DNA of 64,000 nt from the NCBI GenBank assembly GCA_028693555.1, contig JAQUVD010000013.1, positions 1 through 64,000 on the forward strand, in the 5' to 3' direction. The position numbers and the translations under genes were made by a program. Every line of letters starts with the position of its first letter. The stretch's first letter is position 1. This document shows, piece after piece, positions 55,037 through 64,000 of the stretch. The notes below the pieces were generated by a model that had not been told where the DNA came from, made no database searches, and saw only the letters and a list, made by a program, of their open reading frames with translations. The DNA is from Hespellia sp. GTDB lineage: Bacteria > Bacillota > Clostridia > Lachnospirales > Lachnospiraceae.

Positions 55037-57795
55037 AAAAAATAATGGATTTAAGTGGAGTATGGACAGGACAGGCAGAGGGGCTTGGCACGTTTGAGGT
55101 GGCACTTCCGGGAACACTTGATACGAATGGAATCGGCTGCTCGGATGAGGAGCATTTGGCAGGAAGACTAACGAGGCTTCATACCTTTGAAGGAATCGTT
55201 ACTTACAGCAAAAAACTCCGAATGCCGAAAATTGGACGGGGAAAGCTGCTTCTAGAGGCAGAGCGAACAAGAGAACTTTCGATTTGCGTAAATGGAAATG
55301 GTATTCCGATATGGGAGCCGGGAACCTTAAGTACTCCGTTTTTATTTGATGTGACAGCATATCAGAATCAGAAAGTGAGAATAGAACTGATCGTTGATAA
55401 TGTCTATCACGATTGGCCGAGAGCGTCTATCATCGGGGCATCTGCAGCGACAGATGAGACACAGACAAATTGGAATGGTATATTGGGGAATTTATGCCTG
55501 TATCAGACGGAACTGGTGGATATTACATCGGTTCGTTTTTATCCTTCACTGACAGAAGCAGCGGTGTTCATCGAAATAGCTGGTATCGATGAAAAGAAGT
55601 GGAATCTGGGAAAACTCTGGATTTCATTACAGAGTGACTGTCTCAAAGAAAAGGGGAAAATGGATCTCTCATGGAAGATTGTGACAGAGCCAGTTTCTTT
55701 TTTTAAAGAAAAATCCGACGAAAGGCTGATCCTCACATGTGATGCGATTCCATTTGCCTCAGATGTAAAATATTGGGATGAAGGCGTAGGAAATCGCTAT
55801 TCTCTTACGGTAATGCTCAGAGAGCGCAGCGTAGTTGATCCGGATGAAGGTGGAGCAGTGCTTGCGATGAAGGAAGAGATGGTGGGAGTACGCTCCTTTG
55901 GAGTGAACCGGGATCTGCGGCTGACGCTGAATGAGCGTCCGTTTTTCCTGCGCGGAGAGACTAACTGCTGTGTGTTTCCTGAGAAAGGACATCCGCCGAT
56001 AGCTGTCAATGAATGGAAAGAGGTGCTGGAGATTTATGCATCTTATGGTGTGAACTGCATGCGGTTTCATTCATGGTGTCCGCCGGAAGCGGCATTTATT
56101 GCAGCCGATCAAATGGGAATGATGATGCAGCCGGAGTTGTCACAATGGAATTTTAAGGATGCATTTGCGACAGAGTGCGACAGAGACTATTATCACAGAG
56201 AGATTCAAGAAATTTTAAAATGGTATGGAAATCATCCATCCTTTGTTATGCTGACATTTGGAAATGAGCTTCAGTATACGCAAGAGGGCTATGAGGATGC
56301 TCAGAAGCTTCTGAAAACTGCGCGGGCGTATGACCCGACTAGACTGTACGCACATTCGTCCAATTATCATTACGGAGAAGTGGAGGTAGATACGGAGAGC
56401 GATTTCTATACGGCGATGACGTATTATGATGATATCCTGCGTGCGACGAGTTCTCCAATGATCGGGCATCTAAATCAGTCTTATCCGAGTGCCGACCATA
56501 CTTATGATATAGCGGTTCAAAAAGTACAAAAATTCGGGAAGCCTGTCTTTGGATTCGAGGTGGGGCAATATGAGGTTCTGCCGGAATTCAGTGAAATTGA
56601 GCAGTTTCAGGGTGTGACCAGAGCTGAAAATTATAGACTGGTAAAAGAACAGGTAGAAGAAGCAGGGCTGGCTGATACGTGGCAGATGGATGTGGAGGCA
56701 ACTGGTGAGCTCGCACTTGCATGCTATCGAGAAGAGGTGGAATCTGCCATGCGTACAAAGCAGATGAGCGGTCTATCGCTACTGGGGCTTCAAGATTTTC
56801 CGGGACAGGGAACGGCTTTGGTTGGCATGTTAAACAGCCATCTGAAGGCAAAGCCGTATCACTTTGCTATGCCGGAGAGATTTCGCGCCTTTTTCAGACC
56901 GGTACTTCCACTTCTTTATCTGCCGCGCTACTCTTTTACCGGTGGGGAAAGCCTGTCTGCAAAACTGGAGCTGGCAAATTACGGAAGGGAAAATTTATGT
57001 ACTTCGATTGACTGCACATTGAAACATGGAACGCAGATCATATGGAAGCATACATTTGAAAAAAAGAACTATGAGTCTGGAACGGTTAAAACCGTCGGCT
57101 ATGTAGAGCTGGAACTTCCGAACGTAGAGGAGGCCTGCCACTGGGAAATAAATCTGAGTGCAAAAAGGACGAGCAATTCCTATCCCATCTGGGTATTTCC
57201 GGACCGAGAACTTCCGGCGGCGCGCACATTTTATGTTGCAAAAGAATACAGCAAAGAGCTGTTGAATGAAATAGAGAACGGTGCAAATGTGTATCTGGAG
57301 CCACCGGAAGATAAGGATCACTTTCCAAAATCCATTGGCGGACAATTCTCAACGGATTTTTGGTCTGTAGGCACATTTCCGATACAGGAGGGCGCAATGG
57401 GCATGGTGATTGACGTGGATCACCCGGCGCTGGCACATTTCCCGACAGAGTTTTATAGCCAGTATCAGTGGTGGCCGATGGCATCCGGCAGACCGATGAT
57501 TCTTCCGAGACATGTAACTCCTATTGTGCGCGTACCAGATAGCTATAGCCGATTAAAACACATGGGACTTCTGTTCGAAGCGCGTGTGGGAAAAGGAAGG
57601 CTTATGGTAAGTTCCATGGGGCTGCTGGGCAAAGATTATCCGGAATGCCGAGGCCTGCTGTCAAGTCTGTTTTCTTATCTTAATCAGAGAAATTCCAATC
57701 AAACGGGACTTCAAGACTGCCCGTGCCGCATGACAGTAGAAGAAGTAGAAGAATTATTTACAGAGACACAAAAAGAGGAAAAAGGCAATGAATAA
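55033..57795 (+). CDS. Glycoside hydrolase family 2 protein
   Basis: The 920-residue protein has no signal peptide, so it acts inside the cell. It shows a GH2-type layout: an N-terminal sugar-binding domain (about 1-160), an immunoglobulin-like domain, a TIM barrel (about 300-600) and extra C-terminal domains. The acid/base is Glu412 in LTFGNELQYT and the nucleophile candidate is Glu509 in GFEVGQYE. The substrate may be a beta-galactoside, beta-mannoside or glucuronide; the sequence does not decide. It overlaps both neighbours by a few bases. Confidence 0.85.
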   Translation: MKKIMDLSGVWTGQAEGLGTFEVALPGTLDTNGIGCSDEEHLAGRLTRLHTFEGIVTYSKKLRMPKIGRGKLLLEAERTRELSICVNGNGIPIWEPGTLSTPFLFDVTAYQNQKVRIELIVDNVYHDWPRASIIGASAATDETQTNWNGILGNLCLYQTELVDITSVRFYPSLTEAAVFIEIAGIDEKKWNLGKLWISLQSDCLKEKGKMDLSWKIVTEPVSFFKEKSDERLILTCDAIPFASDVKYWDEGVGNRYSLTVMLRERSVVDPDEGGAVLAMKEEMVGVRSFGVNRDLRLTLNERPFFLRGETNCCVFPEKGHPPIAVNEWKEVLEIYASYGVNCMRFHSWCPPEAAFIAADQMGMMMQPELSQWNFKDAFATECDRDYYHREIQEILKWYGNHPSFVMLTFGNELQYTQEGYEDAQKLLKTARAYDPTRLYAHSSNYHYGEVEVDTESDFYTAMTYYDDILRATSSPMIGHLNQSYPSADHTYDIAVQKVQKFGKPVFGFEVGQYEVLPEFSEIEQFQGVTRAENYRLVKEQVEEAGLADTWQMDVEATGELALACYREEVESAMRTKQMSGLSLLGLQDFPGQGTALVGMLNSHLKAKPYHFAMPERFRAFFRPVLPLLYLPRYSFTGGESLSAKLELANYGRENLCTSIDCTLKHGTQIIWKHTFEKKNYESGTVKTVGYVELELPNVEEACHWEINLSAKRTSNSYPIWVFPDRELPAARTFYVAKEYSKELLNEIENGANVYLEPPEDKDHFPKSIGGQFSTDFWSVGTFPIQEGAMGMVIDVDHPALAHFPTEFYSQYQWWPMASGRPMILPRHVTPIVRVPDSYSRLKHMGLLFEARVGKGRLMVSSMGLLGKDYPECRGLLSSLFSYLNQRNSNQTGLQDCPCRMTVEEVEELFTETQKEEKGNE

Positions 57796-59137
57796 AAATA
57801 CAGACAGAATCAGTCTAAAGGAAAAGCTGAGTTTTGGAATGGGTGATTTTGCAACCAATGGCGTATTTACATTTATATCCTCGTATCTCTTATATTTTTA
57901 TACGGATTGTGCCCGGATTTCACTGAAAAGCGCAGGGATTATTTTACTGACAGGTCGAATCGTCGATGCGCTTGCCTGTCTGTCGGCTGGGAATATTGTG
58001 GACCGGACCAATACAAAAATAGGAAAATGCAGGCCATTTTTAGCGGTTTGTTATTTCCCAATGATTTTTTTGATGTGTCTGATGTTTTGGATACCGGAGA
58101 TCGGTCATGTGGGTAAATTGTGCTTCGGAATTGTGACGTATGTGATATTTAGTATTCTCTATGCTTTTGTAAACGTACCCTACTCTACTATGCTGTCAGT
58201 GATAACGAATGACAATAAACAGAGAATTAGTCTGAATATTTTTAAAAATTTTGGTGGAAATGCAGGAGCGTTATTCGTAACGATGCTATCCCTGTTTCTG
58301 GTGAATATCCTTGGTGGACAAAATAACAATGCTTATCTAAAGGTATCGGTTCTGTACGGAATCGTCTTTCTGATTTGTGCATATGCATGTGTGATCCACA
58401 CAAGAGAACGCGTTAAGAAGGAATCAGGGGAAGAGGTAAATGTAAGGCATTCTTTCAAAATCGCACGAAAAAATAAAAACTGGATGGTGTTTATTGCCAT
58501 TCAAATGATCGATATGCTGTATATGATTCTGCATAATCAGGGAACATTTTACTATGCAAAGTATTATCTGGAAAACGAAGTTCTCAGTACGGTCTTCTTA
58601 TCAATGACACCACTGTTTTGTGTGGCATGCTCTCTAGGATTGCCGCTCTTGGCAAAGAGGATTGATTTGAAATATATTATGATGAGTGGGCATATGGTCG
58701 TATTTCTATCCCTGATCGGCACAGCACTTGTCGGAAAAAACGTGTGGGGAACTCTGATCTGCGCAGTATTCACAAGTATGGGATGGGCTATGGCAACCGG
58801 CATGATTTTCGTCATGCTCTCTCAACTGATTGACTGGTCGGAGAGAGAAAGTGGCAGCCGAATTCAGGGCTTTATGACTTCCTGCATGACATTTTTAATG
58901 AAACTTGGCATAGCGGCAGCAGGATTTTTGGGACCGCAGATTCTTAAGGCGGGAGGCTATGTGGCAGATCAGGCAGCAGGAGCACAGACCATCTTTGCAA
59001 TTAAAGCAAATTATATTTATGTACCAGCGATATTGGCGCTGGTGGTGATTCTATTGACATTTCAATATCATTTAGACGAGGAGGGAAGAGAGTATGATTC
59101 ACGGGAAAAAGAAAGCAGTCACCTTCAGTTACGATGA
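57788..59137 (+). CDS. GPH-family sugar:cation symporter
   Basis: The 449-residue protein has 12 transmembrane segments and the glycoside-pentoside-hexuronide family block LSFGMGDFATNGVFTFISSY near the start, plus the DRTNTKIGKCRPFL loop between segments 2 and 3, which in MelB carries cation-site and coupling residues. It probably imports a glycoside for the upstream GH2 enzyme. It overlaps the GH2 gene by 8 bases and the deacetylase gene by 44 bases. Confidence 0.9.
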   Translation: MNKNTDRISLKEKLSFGMGDFATNGVFTFISSYLLYFYTDCARISLKSAGIILLTGRIVDALACLSAGNIVDRTNTKIGKCRPFLAVCYFPMIFLMCLMFWIPEIGHVGKLCFGIVTYVIFSILYAFVNVPYSTMLSVITNDNKQRISLNIFKNFGGNAGALFVTMLSLFLVNILGGQNNNAYLKVSVLYGIVFLICAYACVIHTRERVKKESGEEVNVRHSFKIARKNKNWMVFIAIQMIDMLYMILHNQGTFYYAKYYLENEVLSTVFLSMTPLFCVACSLGLPLLAKRIDLKYIMMSGHMVVFLSLIGTALVGKNVWGTLICAVFTSMGWAMATGMIFVMLSQLIDWSERESGSRIQGFMTSCMTFLMKLGIAAAGFLGPQILKAGGYVADQAAGAQTIFAIKANYIYVPAILALVVILLTFQYHLDEEGREYDSREKESSHLQLR

Positions 59138-59789
59138 TGGAGTGTATCAGGATATTCGGCTGATTCAGATGCTGGATCGGTATGGGTTAAAAGCCACGTT
59201 TAATCTAAATTCCCAATTATATGGAGAAAAAGGGGAAGACATTCGCCGCGGTGCATACATTCGTGCAGACCGTCTGGAGAAAAAGGATATTAAAAAGGTA
59301 TATGCGAACCATGAGGTGGCGGCACATACGTTGACCCATCCGAATCTGACTGAGGTATCAGAGGCAGAGATTGTCCGTCAGGTGGAGGAGGATCGAAAGA
59401 ATCTGGAAAATCTATTGGAACGGGAGATTGTAGGACTGGCTTATCCCGGTGGAGGCATCAATTATAACAGTCATGTAGCGGGAGTAATCCGGCAACAGTG
59501 TCATGTACAGTATGCGCGTACCACAGTCACAACGGATTCTTTTTCGCGGCAGGAAAATCTGTATGAATTCAAACCGAATGTCTATCATACAATGGAGCCG
59601 GAGCGACTGATGGAACTGGGGAGACAATTCCTTGAGACAGATGTGGATGAAGATTCGATCTTATATATATGGGGACACAGCTTTGAACTAGATATCCGAA
59701 ATGCATGGTCGGTTATAGAAGAGTTTTTCCGCCTGATTAGCAGAAAAGATGATATATATTATGGAACAAATCGAGATGTGCTTTTATAA
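59094..59789 (+). CDS. Polysaccharide deacetylase (NodB-type), cytoplasmic
   Basis: The 231-residue protein has the NodB fold: VTFSYDDG (catalytic Asp, residues about 9-16), VAAHTLTHPNLT with the two metal His, and AYPGGG. It begins directly with the first motif and has no signal peptide, so it likely deacetylates imported oligosaccharides. GAGGAGGGA precedes ATG 59094, which lies inside the symporter gene, a 44-base overlap. Confidence 0.88.
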   Translation: MIHGKKKAVTFSYDDGVYQDIRLIQMLDRYGLKATFNLNSQLYGEKGEDIRRGAYIRADRLEKKDIKKVYANHEVAAHTLTHPNLTEVSEAEIVRQVEEDRKNLENLLEREIVGLAYPGGGINYNSHVAGVIRQQCHVQYARTTVTTDSFSRQENLYEFKPNVYHTMEPERLMELGRQFLETDVDEDSILYIWGHSFELDIRNAWSVIEEFFRLISRKDDIYYGTNRDVLL

Positions 59790-59848
59790 AAATGTTCGAA
59801 ATTCTTACTTTATGATTGAAATTGATGGGGTATGCAAAATAGAAGTAA

Positions 59849-59857
59849 TGCTACAAT
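59849..59857 (+). promoter_or_regulatory. Extended -10 promoter candidate of the sugar ABC operon
   Basis: TGCTACAAT (59849-59857) matches an extended -10 (TGnTATAAT). No good -35 is visible 17 bases upstream. It lies about 45 bases before the binding-protein start. Confidence 0.45.
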
Positions 59858-59901
59858 AAATATCAGTAAGAGTTATAAAAAAGAAATGGAGGAAAAAAGG
59901 T

Positions 59902-61212
59902 ATGAAAAAGAAGTTAGTTAGTGTGTTACTTGTTGCAGCAATGACGGTCTCAATGCTTGCAGGATGCGGTGCGAAAAGTGACAGCGAAAAAGGAAGTTCT
60001 GCAAGTGCAGACGGTGACGTAACCATCACTTATTGGGGCTGGGATTCAAACTATTATGAGCCAATGTTTGCAGCATACGAGAAGGAGCATCCAAATGTTC
60101 ACTTTGAACCAACAGCAGTTGAGTGGGGGGATATGCTTACAAAAGCACAGCAGGCACTTGCTTCCGGATCCGATCTTCCGGTAATGTTTGGTATGGATAA
60201 CACCTTGATTGAGAACTGGAAAGCAATGGACATCTGTGAAGATCTTACAAAGTATGATTTTGATGACAGTAAATATCTGGATTCATTAGCAGAAAAATGT
60301 AAAACAGATGACGGAAAAATCATCGGTGTTCAGGAAAGTATCAACCCTGCAGGTATCGCTTATAAGAGAGACCTTGCAAAAGAATACTTTGGAACAGATG
60401 ATCCGGCAGAATTACAGGCTATGTTCGCAAGCTACGATGATTATGCAGCAAAAGGCTCAGAAGTATATGACAAATCAAACGGAGAGGTTCATTTATTTCA
60501 TTCAGGACAGGCTGTTGCAGAGTGGTTGTACTTTGCAAGTGATGTAGCAAATATGGATGGCGACACACTTACATACACAGATAAGATGACAGACGTTTTA
60601 TCGAAGTTAGTAACACTCCGTGATGCAAACGCAGTAGATACCTATCAGAGTGGTACACCGGAAGCAAACGCAACCTATGCAGATGACAAACACATCTTCT
60701 ATCCTTGTCCAAACTGGGCACTGACATATTACATTCAGGGAAATGATCCGGATGGATCCGGAAATTGGGGACTTTTAAGAGCTCCTGTTGATTACAACCA
60801 TGGAGGCGCAGCACTTGGTATTTCTTCCAGCGCAACAGATGAGCAGAAACAGGCAGCTTACGACTTTGCAGTATGGGCAACCGCAGGTGATGGTGCAACA
60901 ATTGCAAGAGATGATGTTGGTTACATCACACCTTACCTTGATCTTATGAATGATCCTCACTGGGTTAGTATGAGTGAAGATATGATTGCATGGTTCGGTG
61001 GACAGGACATCGGAGAAGTGTACTATCAGGAAATCGCACCAAATATGGCAGGTGTTCCTTCTACAGCATGGGATAATACCATTGTTAATGTGAGAAACGA
61101 TTTATCACAGCAGTTGATGGATGATACAGCTATGACGTTAGATGCGGCAATCAAGCTTGGCGATGATCAGATTAAACAGTTGGTAACAGATGACAGCGTT
61201 ACAGTAAAATAA
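59902..61212 (+). CDS. ABC sugar transporter, solute-binding lipoprotein
   Basis: The 436-residue protein has a lipoprotein signal (SMLAGCG, Cys about residue 23) and a family 1 solute-binding fold (ITYWGWDSNYYEPMFAAYEKEHPNV; GSDLPVMFGMDN; YITPYLDLMNDPHWV). It captures a carbohydrate outside the cell for the two permeases encoded next. A hairpin in the gap before the first permease may give more binding protein than permease. The ATP-binding subunit is not in the window, and such importers often share a common MsmK/UgpC-type ATPase. Confidence 0.93.
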   Translation: MKKKLVSVLLVAAMTVSMLAGCGAKSDSEKGSSASADGDVTITYWGWDSNYYEPMFAAYEKEHPNVHFEPTAVEWGDMLTKAQQALASGSDLPVMFGMDNTLIENWKAMDICEDLTKYDFDDSKYLDSLAEKCKTDDGKIIGVQESINPAGIAYKRDLAKEYFGTDDPAELQAMFASYDDYAAKGSEVYDKSNGEVHLFHSGQAVAEWLYFASDVANMDGDTLTYTDKMTDVLSKLVTLRDANAVDTYQSGTPEANATYADDKHIFYPCPNWALTYYIQGNDPDGSGNWGLLRAPVDYNHGGAALGISSSATDEQKQAAYDFAVWATAGDGATIARDDVGYITPYLDLMNDPHWVSMSEDMIAWFGGQDIGEVYYQEIAPNMAGVPSTAWDNTIVNVRNDLSQQLMDDTAMTLDAAIKLGDDQIKQLVTDDSVTVK

Positions 61213-61241
61213 TTTAGAACCAATTACACAGTATACATTGA

Positions 61242-61280
61242 GAATGAAGAGATAGCTTGCTGTTTCTTCATTCTTCTTTC
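61242..61280 (+). terminator. Hairpin between the binding-protein and permease genes
   Basis: GAATGAAGA (61242-61250) and TCTTCATTC (61265-61273) form a perfect 9-bp stem followed by TTCTTTC. It probably acts as a leaky terminator or processing site. Confidence 0.65.
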
Positions 61281-61294
61281 AAAGGAGCAATCAC

Positions 61295-62197
61295 ATGAAA
61301 AAAACACATAATAAATATAAAGGAGCATGGCCAAGTGCATTCCTTGCACCGTTTTGTGTTTGTTTCTTCCTGTTCAATCTATTTCCAATCCTATATTCAT
61401 TTTATATGAGTTTTTTAGATTGGAATGGATATGGCGAGAAGACATCCATCGGGTTTCAGAATTACATCGAAATCTTTACCAAAGATGATCTGTTCTGGAA
61501 ATCCCTTTTAAACACAGTGAAAATAGGAGTGATAGGATTTCCTATCGCAATTATCCTCGGCTTGGTTTTTGCGGCAATTATCTGTAATCTGGTTCATTGC
61601 AAGAATTTACTCCAGACCGTGAATTTCCTTCCTTATATTACGACTCCGGTTGCAATCGGAATGATTTTCACTTTTATTTTTGAAAAGCATGTTGGATTTT
61701 TAAATAAACTGATCACAGCACTGGGCGGAGAAGCAATTAACTTTACCGGCAGTCCGAAGTGGGCACCGTTAGTCATTGCATTTATGATCATATGGAAATG
61801 TACAGGATATTACATGGCAATGTATCTGGCAGGTATTACATCGGTATCGGAAGACGTATATGAGGCAGCCCGGATCGATGGTGCTAGCCGAGTACAGACG
61901 TTTTTCAAAATTACGATTCCATTATTAAAACCGGTCACAACGTTTCTTGTTATCACAAGTGCAATTTATGCATTCCAGCTTTTTGATGAACCGAATCTAT
62001 TATTTACGAACCAGTCGGCAACGACAGTCGGAGGTCCGGGACAGAGTTGCCTGACAATGGTATGGAATTTCTATAATCAGGCATTTGGAGCAAACCCGAG
62101 ACTGGGATATGCATCAGCATTATCCTGTGTATTATTTATCATAATCGTACTTGTGTCTGTAGTGGGACTTCGAGTAATGAACGGAAAGGAGGACTAG
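61295..62197 (+). CDS. ABC sugar transporter, permease 1
   Basis: The 300-residue protein has six transmembrane segments and the EAA-loop EAARIDGASRVQTFFKITIP that docks the ATPase. The N-terminus FNLFPILYSFYMSFLDWNGY is typical of the MalF-like sugar group. It follows the binding-protein gene after 82 bases and precedes the second permease by 5 bases. Confidence 0.93.
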   Translation: MKKTHNKYKGAWPSAFLAPFCVCFFLFNLFPILYSFYMSFLDWNGYGEKTSIGFQNYIEIFTKDDLFWKSLLNTVKIGVIGFPIAIILGLVFAAIICNLVHCKNLLQTVNFLPYITTPVAIGMIFTFIFEKHVGFLNKLITALGGEAINFTGSPKWAPLVIAFMIIWKCTGYYMAMYLAGITSVSEDVYEAARIDGASRVQTFFKITIPLLKPVTTFLVITSAIYAFQLFDEPNLLFTNQSATTVGGPGQSCLTMVWNFYNQAFGANPRLGYASALSCVLFIIIVLVSVVGLRVMNGKED

Positions 62198-62202
62198 AAA
62201 TT

Positions 62203-63018
62203 ATGAAAAAAGTCAAAGGAATACTAACAGGCATCCTGCTGACCGTTGTATCGCTGATTTCATTGGTCCCATTCTGGTTTATGTTTTCGATGTCGACTTA
62301 CAAAAGTGAAATGATTTTTCAGGGAGTACCCATTGTTCCGTCTGATTATTTCCTGGAAAATTTAAGAACTATTTTTGCATCAAATTTTGTACAATCTTAT
62401 GGGAACAGTTTATTTGTTTCTGCGGTATCAATGGTTGTCACTGTTTTAATTTGTGCCATGGTTGGATACGGTATGAATGTGTATAATTTTAAATTCAAAA
62501 AGGCACTGAGCATTTTCATTATGATGACAATGATGGTTCCATCACAAATCGGTATTATTGGTTATATGATCGAGATGCGTAATATCGGAATCAATCAGAC
62601 ACTTTGGCCAATGATCTTCACATGGTTTGCAAATGGATTTGGTGCGTACTGGATGATATCATTTATCCAAAGTTCTTTACCGATTGAGCTCGTAGAAAGT
62701 GCAAGAATTGATGGAGCAAGTGAGGTGAAGATCTTTAGAAGTGTTGTACTTCCATGTATCAAACCCGGTCTTTTGACCTTATGTCTGCTTGTCTTCTTAT
62801 GGTCATGGAATAACTATATGATTCCACTCGTATTTGTTAACAAACAGGAAAATTATACCATTCCAATCTTTATTAAGAGTCTCGCCAGTGCTTACCGAAC
62901 GGATTACGGAGCACAGCTTGCAGGATTGACATTAGCGACCATTCCGCTTCTGATTTTATTTATTATCGGATCAAAGAATTTTATTAAGGGATTGACAGCT
63001 GGTGCTGTAAAAGGATAA
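62203..63018 (+). CDS. ABC sugar transporter, permease 2
   Basis: The 271-residue protein has six transmembrane segments and the EAA-loop ESARIDGASEVKIFRSVVLP. The start (LTVVSLISLVPFWFMFSMSTYK) is typical of the MalG-like group. With permease 1 it forms the channel of a carbohydrate importer. GAGGA lies upstream. Confidence 0.93.
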   Translation: MKKVKGILTGILLTVVSLISLVPFWFMFSMSTYKSEMIFQGVPIVPSDYFLENLRTIFASNFVQSYGNSLFVSAVSMVVTVLICAMVGYGMNVYNFKFKKALSIFIMMTMMVPSQIGIIGYMIEMRNIGINQTLWPMIFTWFANGFGAYWMISFIQSSLPIELVESARIDGASEVKIFRSVVLPCIKPGLLTLCLLVFLWSWNNYMIPLVFVNKQENYTIPIFIKSLASAYRTDYGAQLAGLTLATIPLLILFIIGSKNFIKGLTAGAVKG

Positions 63019-63075
63019 AGTGATAAAAAAGAAACATAAAGGAAATGAAAGAATGAGAGAATGGAGAAATAATAA

Positions 63076-64000
63076 TTGAAACCAACGGTTTACATTGTAG
63101 ATGACGAGCCTATGGCAATTCAGTATTTATGTACGCTCCTTGAGAAGACGAACCTACAAGCACAGATTGTAGGTTCTGCTTCTAATGGGGTAAAAGCCAT
63201 TCCGGAGATCGCAAGACTTCATCCGGATTTTGTTTTTGTTGATATCAGTATGCCGGTTATGGATGGGCTGGAGATGTCTGAAAAGGTCTTACAAAATGAT
63301 CCGATGCAAAAGATTTTCATATTGACTGCGTACAAGGATTTTGAATATGCCCAAAAAAGCATCAAATTAGGGGTGACAGATTATATTTTAAAGAATGAAC
63401 TATCTGAGAAGATGCTAGAAGATATGATACGAAATCATATGGCTGGACTGGAGCTTGAAAAACGTGAGAGACATGCGGTCATGGCGGCTAATCTGCGTCA
63501 GTTTTTATTATCCAATGATACGGATGGAAATCAGGTACTGGAAGAGCACCGTAAGACCATGCAGAGATATGTATTTCTCTATCTTGTTCAGAAACCGGAA
63601 ATCATTCTTCGACACACGGAACGGCAGATCATGCATCATATTGATTCATTCGAGATGGAATCGACGATTCAGGAAGATGGAATTCGATGCAGAGCTTTTG
63701 TGGAGCTTGCCGCAAATGAGTATTGCTGCCTTCTTCTTGCAGAAGCTAGTACTGGTAATATAAAGGAACGATGCCGCAGCATAGCTGGGGACATTATGAG
63801 AAGAATCGAAGCGGACGACTATCAATATGTATGTATCATATCAGAACCTGTAATACAGTTTTTGGCATTGCCATCCGTATACGAGCGGCTATCTCAAAAA
63901 GCATTATGCGTATTTTCAGGGGAAAAGAATATCTATTTGGAAGAAGAGGTCATCTATCCAAGAGTCATGGAGATGGGCAGCACGCTTGCTGAGTCTTTAT
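63076..64000 (+). CDS. YesN-type response regulator, partial at right edge
   Basis: The frame starts at TTG 63076; an in-frame stop precedes it and GGAG lies 9 bases upstream. The first about 308 residues run off the window. A receiver domain is clear (VYIVDDEPMA, phospho-Asp56 in FVFVDISMPVMDGL, KNELSEKM near the end), and an uncharacterised middle region follows. The location beside a sugar ABC operon and this layout predict a C-terminal AraC-type DNA-binding domain, outside the window. A YesM-type kinase gene probably follows. Confidence 0.85.
   Translation, partial: MKPTVYIVDDEPMAIQYLCTLLEKTNLQAQIVGSASNGVKAIPEIARLHPDFVFVDISMPVMDGLEMSEKVLQNDPMQKIFILTAYKDFEYAQKSIKLGVTDYILKNELSEKMLEDMIRNHMAGLELEKRERHAVMAANLRQFLLSNDTDGNQVLEEHRKTMQRYVFLYLVQKPEIILRHTERQIMHHIDSFEMESTIQEDGIRCRAFVELAANEYCCLLLAEASTGNIKERCRSIAGDIMRRIEADDYQYVCIISEPVIQFLALPSVYERLSQKALCVFSGEKNIYLEEEVIYPRVMEMGSTLAESL

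Noticed and set aside
63455-63992. Two short plus-strand frames near the right edge
   Set aside because: They lie in another frame of the partial response regulator, which has a clear receiver domain and stays open to the window end.

Overview
The window is chromosomal DNA from a low-GC Gram-positive anaerobe, most likely a gut Lachnospiraceae (Clostridia). The clues are the gene order around the replication origin, the Clostridia-type proteins DUF4446 and DUF3881-like next to parB and serS, a two-subunit oxygen-labile fumarase, an EFR1-type ferredoxin, and many carbohydrate genes. I cannot name a species from the sequence alone.

Replication-origin region (about 6.6-28.4 kb). oriC lies between dnaA and rpmH, with a cluster of DnaA boxes at 15.50-15.62 kb. 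Leftward from it run dnaA, dnaN, an S4-domain gene, recF, gyrB and gyrA. Rightward run rpmH, rnpA, yidD, yidC, jag, mnmE, mnmG and rsmG. Next come an alpha/beta hydrolase on the minus strand, two perfect parS sites, parA, parB, a DUF4446 gene, serS and a DUF3881-like gene. Almost everything reads away from the origin.

Left flank (0-6.6 kb, minus strand). A strong rRNA-like promoter reads off the left edge. A tRNA-Ser(GCT), plsC and a two-subunit class I fumarase follow. Then comes a capsule-type regulatory trio (chain-length regulator, PHP phosphatase, tyrosine kinase) and a LytTR regulator with a degenerate receiver domain. The regulator's likely promoter has a run of nine G inside an exact 17-bp spacer, a classic layout for phase variation. 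A second promoter further upstream has a 19-bp spacer filled by a palindrome.

Accessory stretch (28.5-31.9 kb). After tRNA-Arg(CCT) come an orphan HipA-like kinase, a Schlafen/AlbA_2-type regulator under a very large palindromic operator, and remnants of a Phd-type antitoxin and an AbiEii-type toxin.

Alpha-glucoside locus (31.9-38.2 kb). It holds an RpiR regulator, a PTS EIICB, a GH4 6-phospho-glucosidase, an unknown membrane protein, an MFS transporter and a glucose-type EIIA.

Sensory operon (38.8-45.4 kb). This is the most unusual part. A stand-alone cobalamin-binding protein carries the Wx9EH signature known from CarH-type B12 photoreceptors. It overlaps a soluble hybrid histidine kinase, which is followed by a membrane hybrid kinase and a lipoprotein that fuses a solute-binding domain to a 5'-nucleotidase C-terminal-like domain. 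No DNA-binding response regulator is present, so the output is unknown.

Small-molecule response and redox cluster (45.5-54.2 kb). It contains two GNAT acetyltransferases, a WYL regulator, three GyrI-like domain proteins (one fused to AraC), a TfoX-N protein, a Rieske-FAD oxidoreductase, an EFR1 ferredoxin, TrmO and a Gfo/Idh/MocA oxidoreductase.

Glycan-use locus (54.4 kb to the right edge). It contains a YesL-like membrane protein, a GH2 hydrolase, a GPH symporter, a signal-less NodB-type deacetylase, an ABC sugar importer (binding protein plus two permeases) and the start of a YesN-type response regulator that is cut by the window end.
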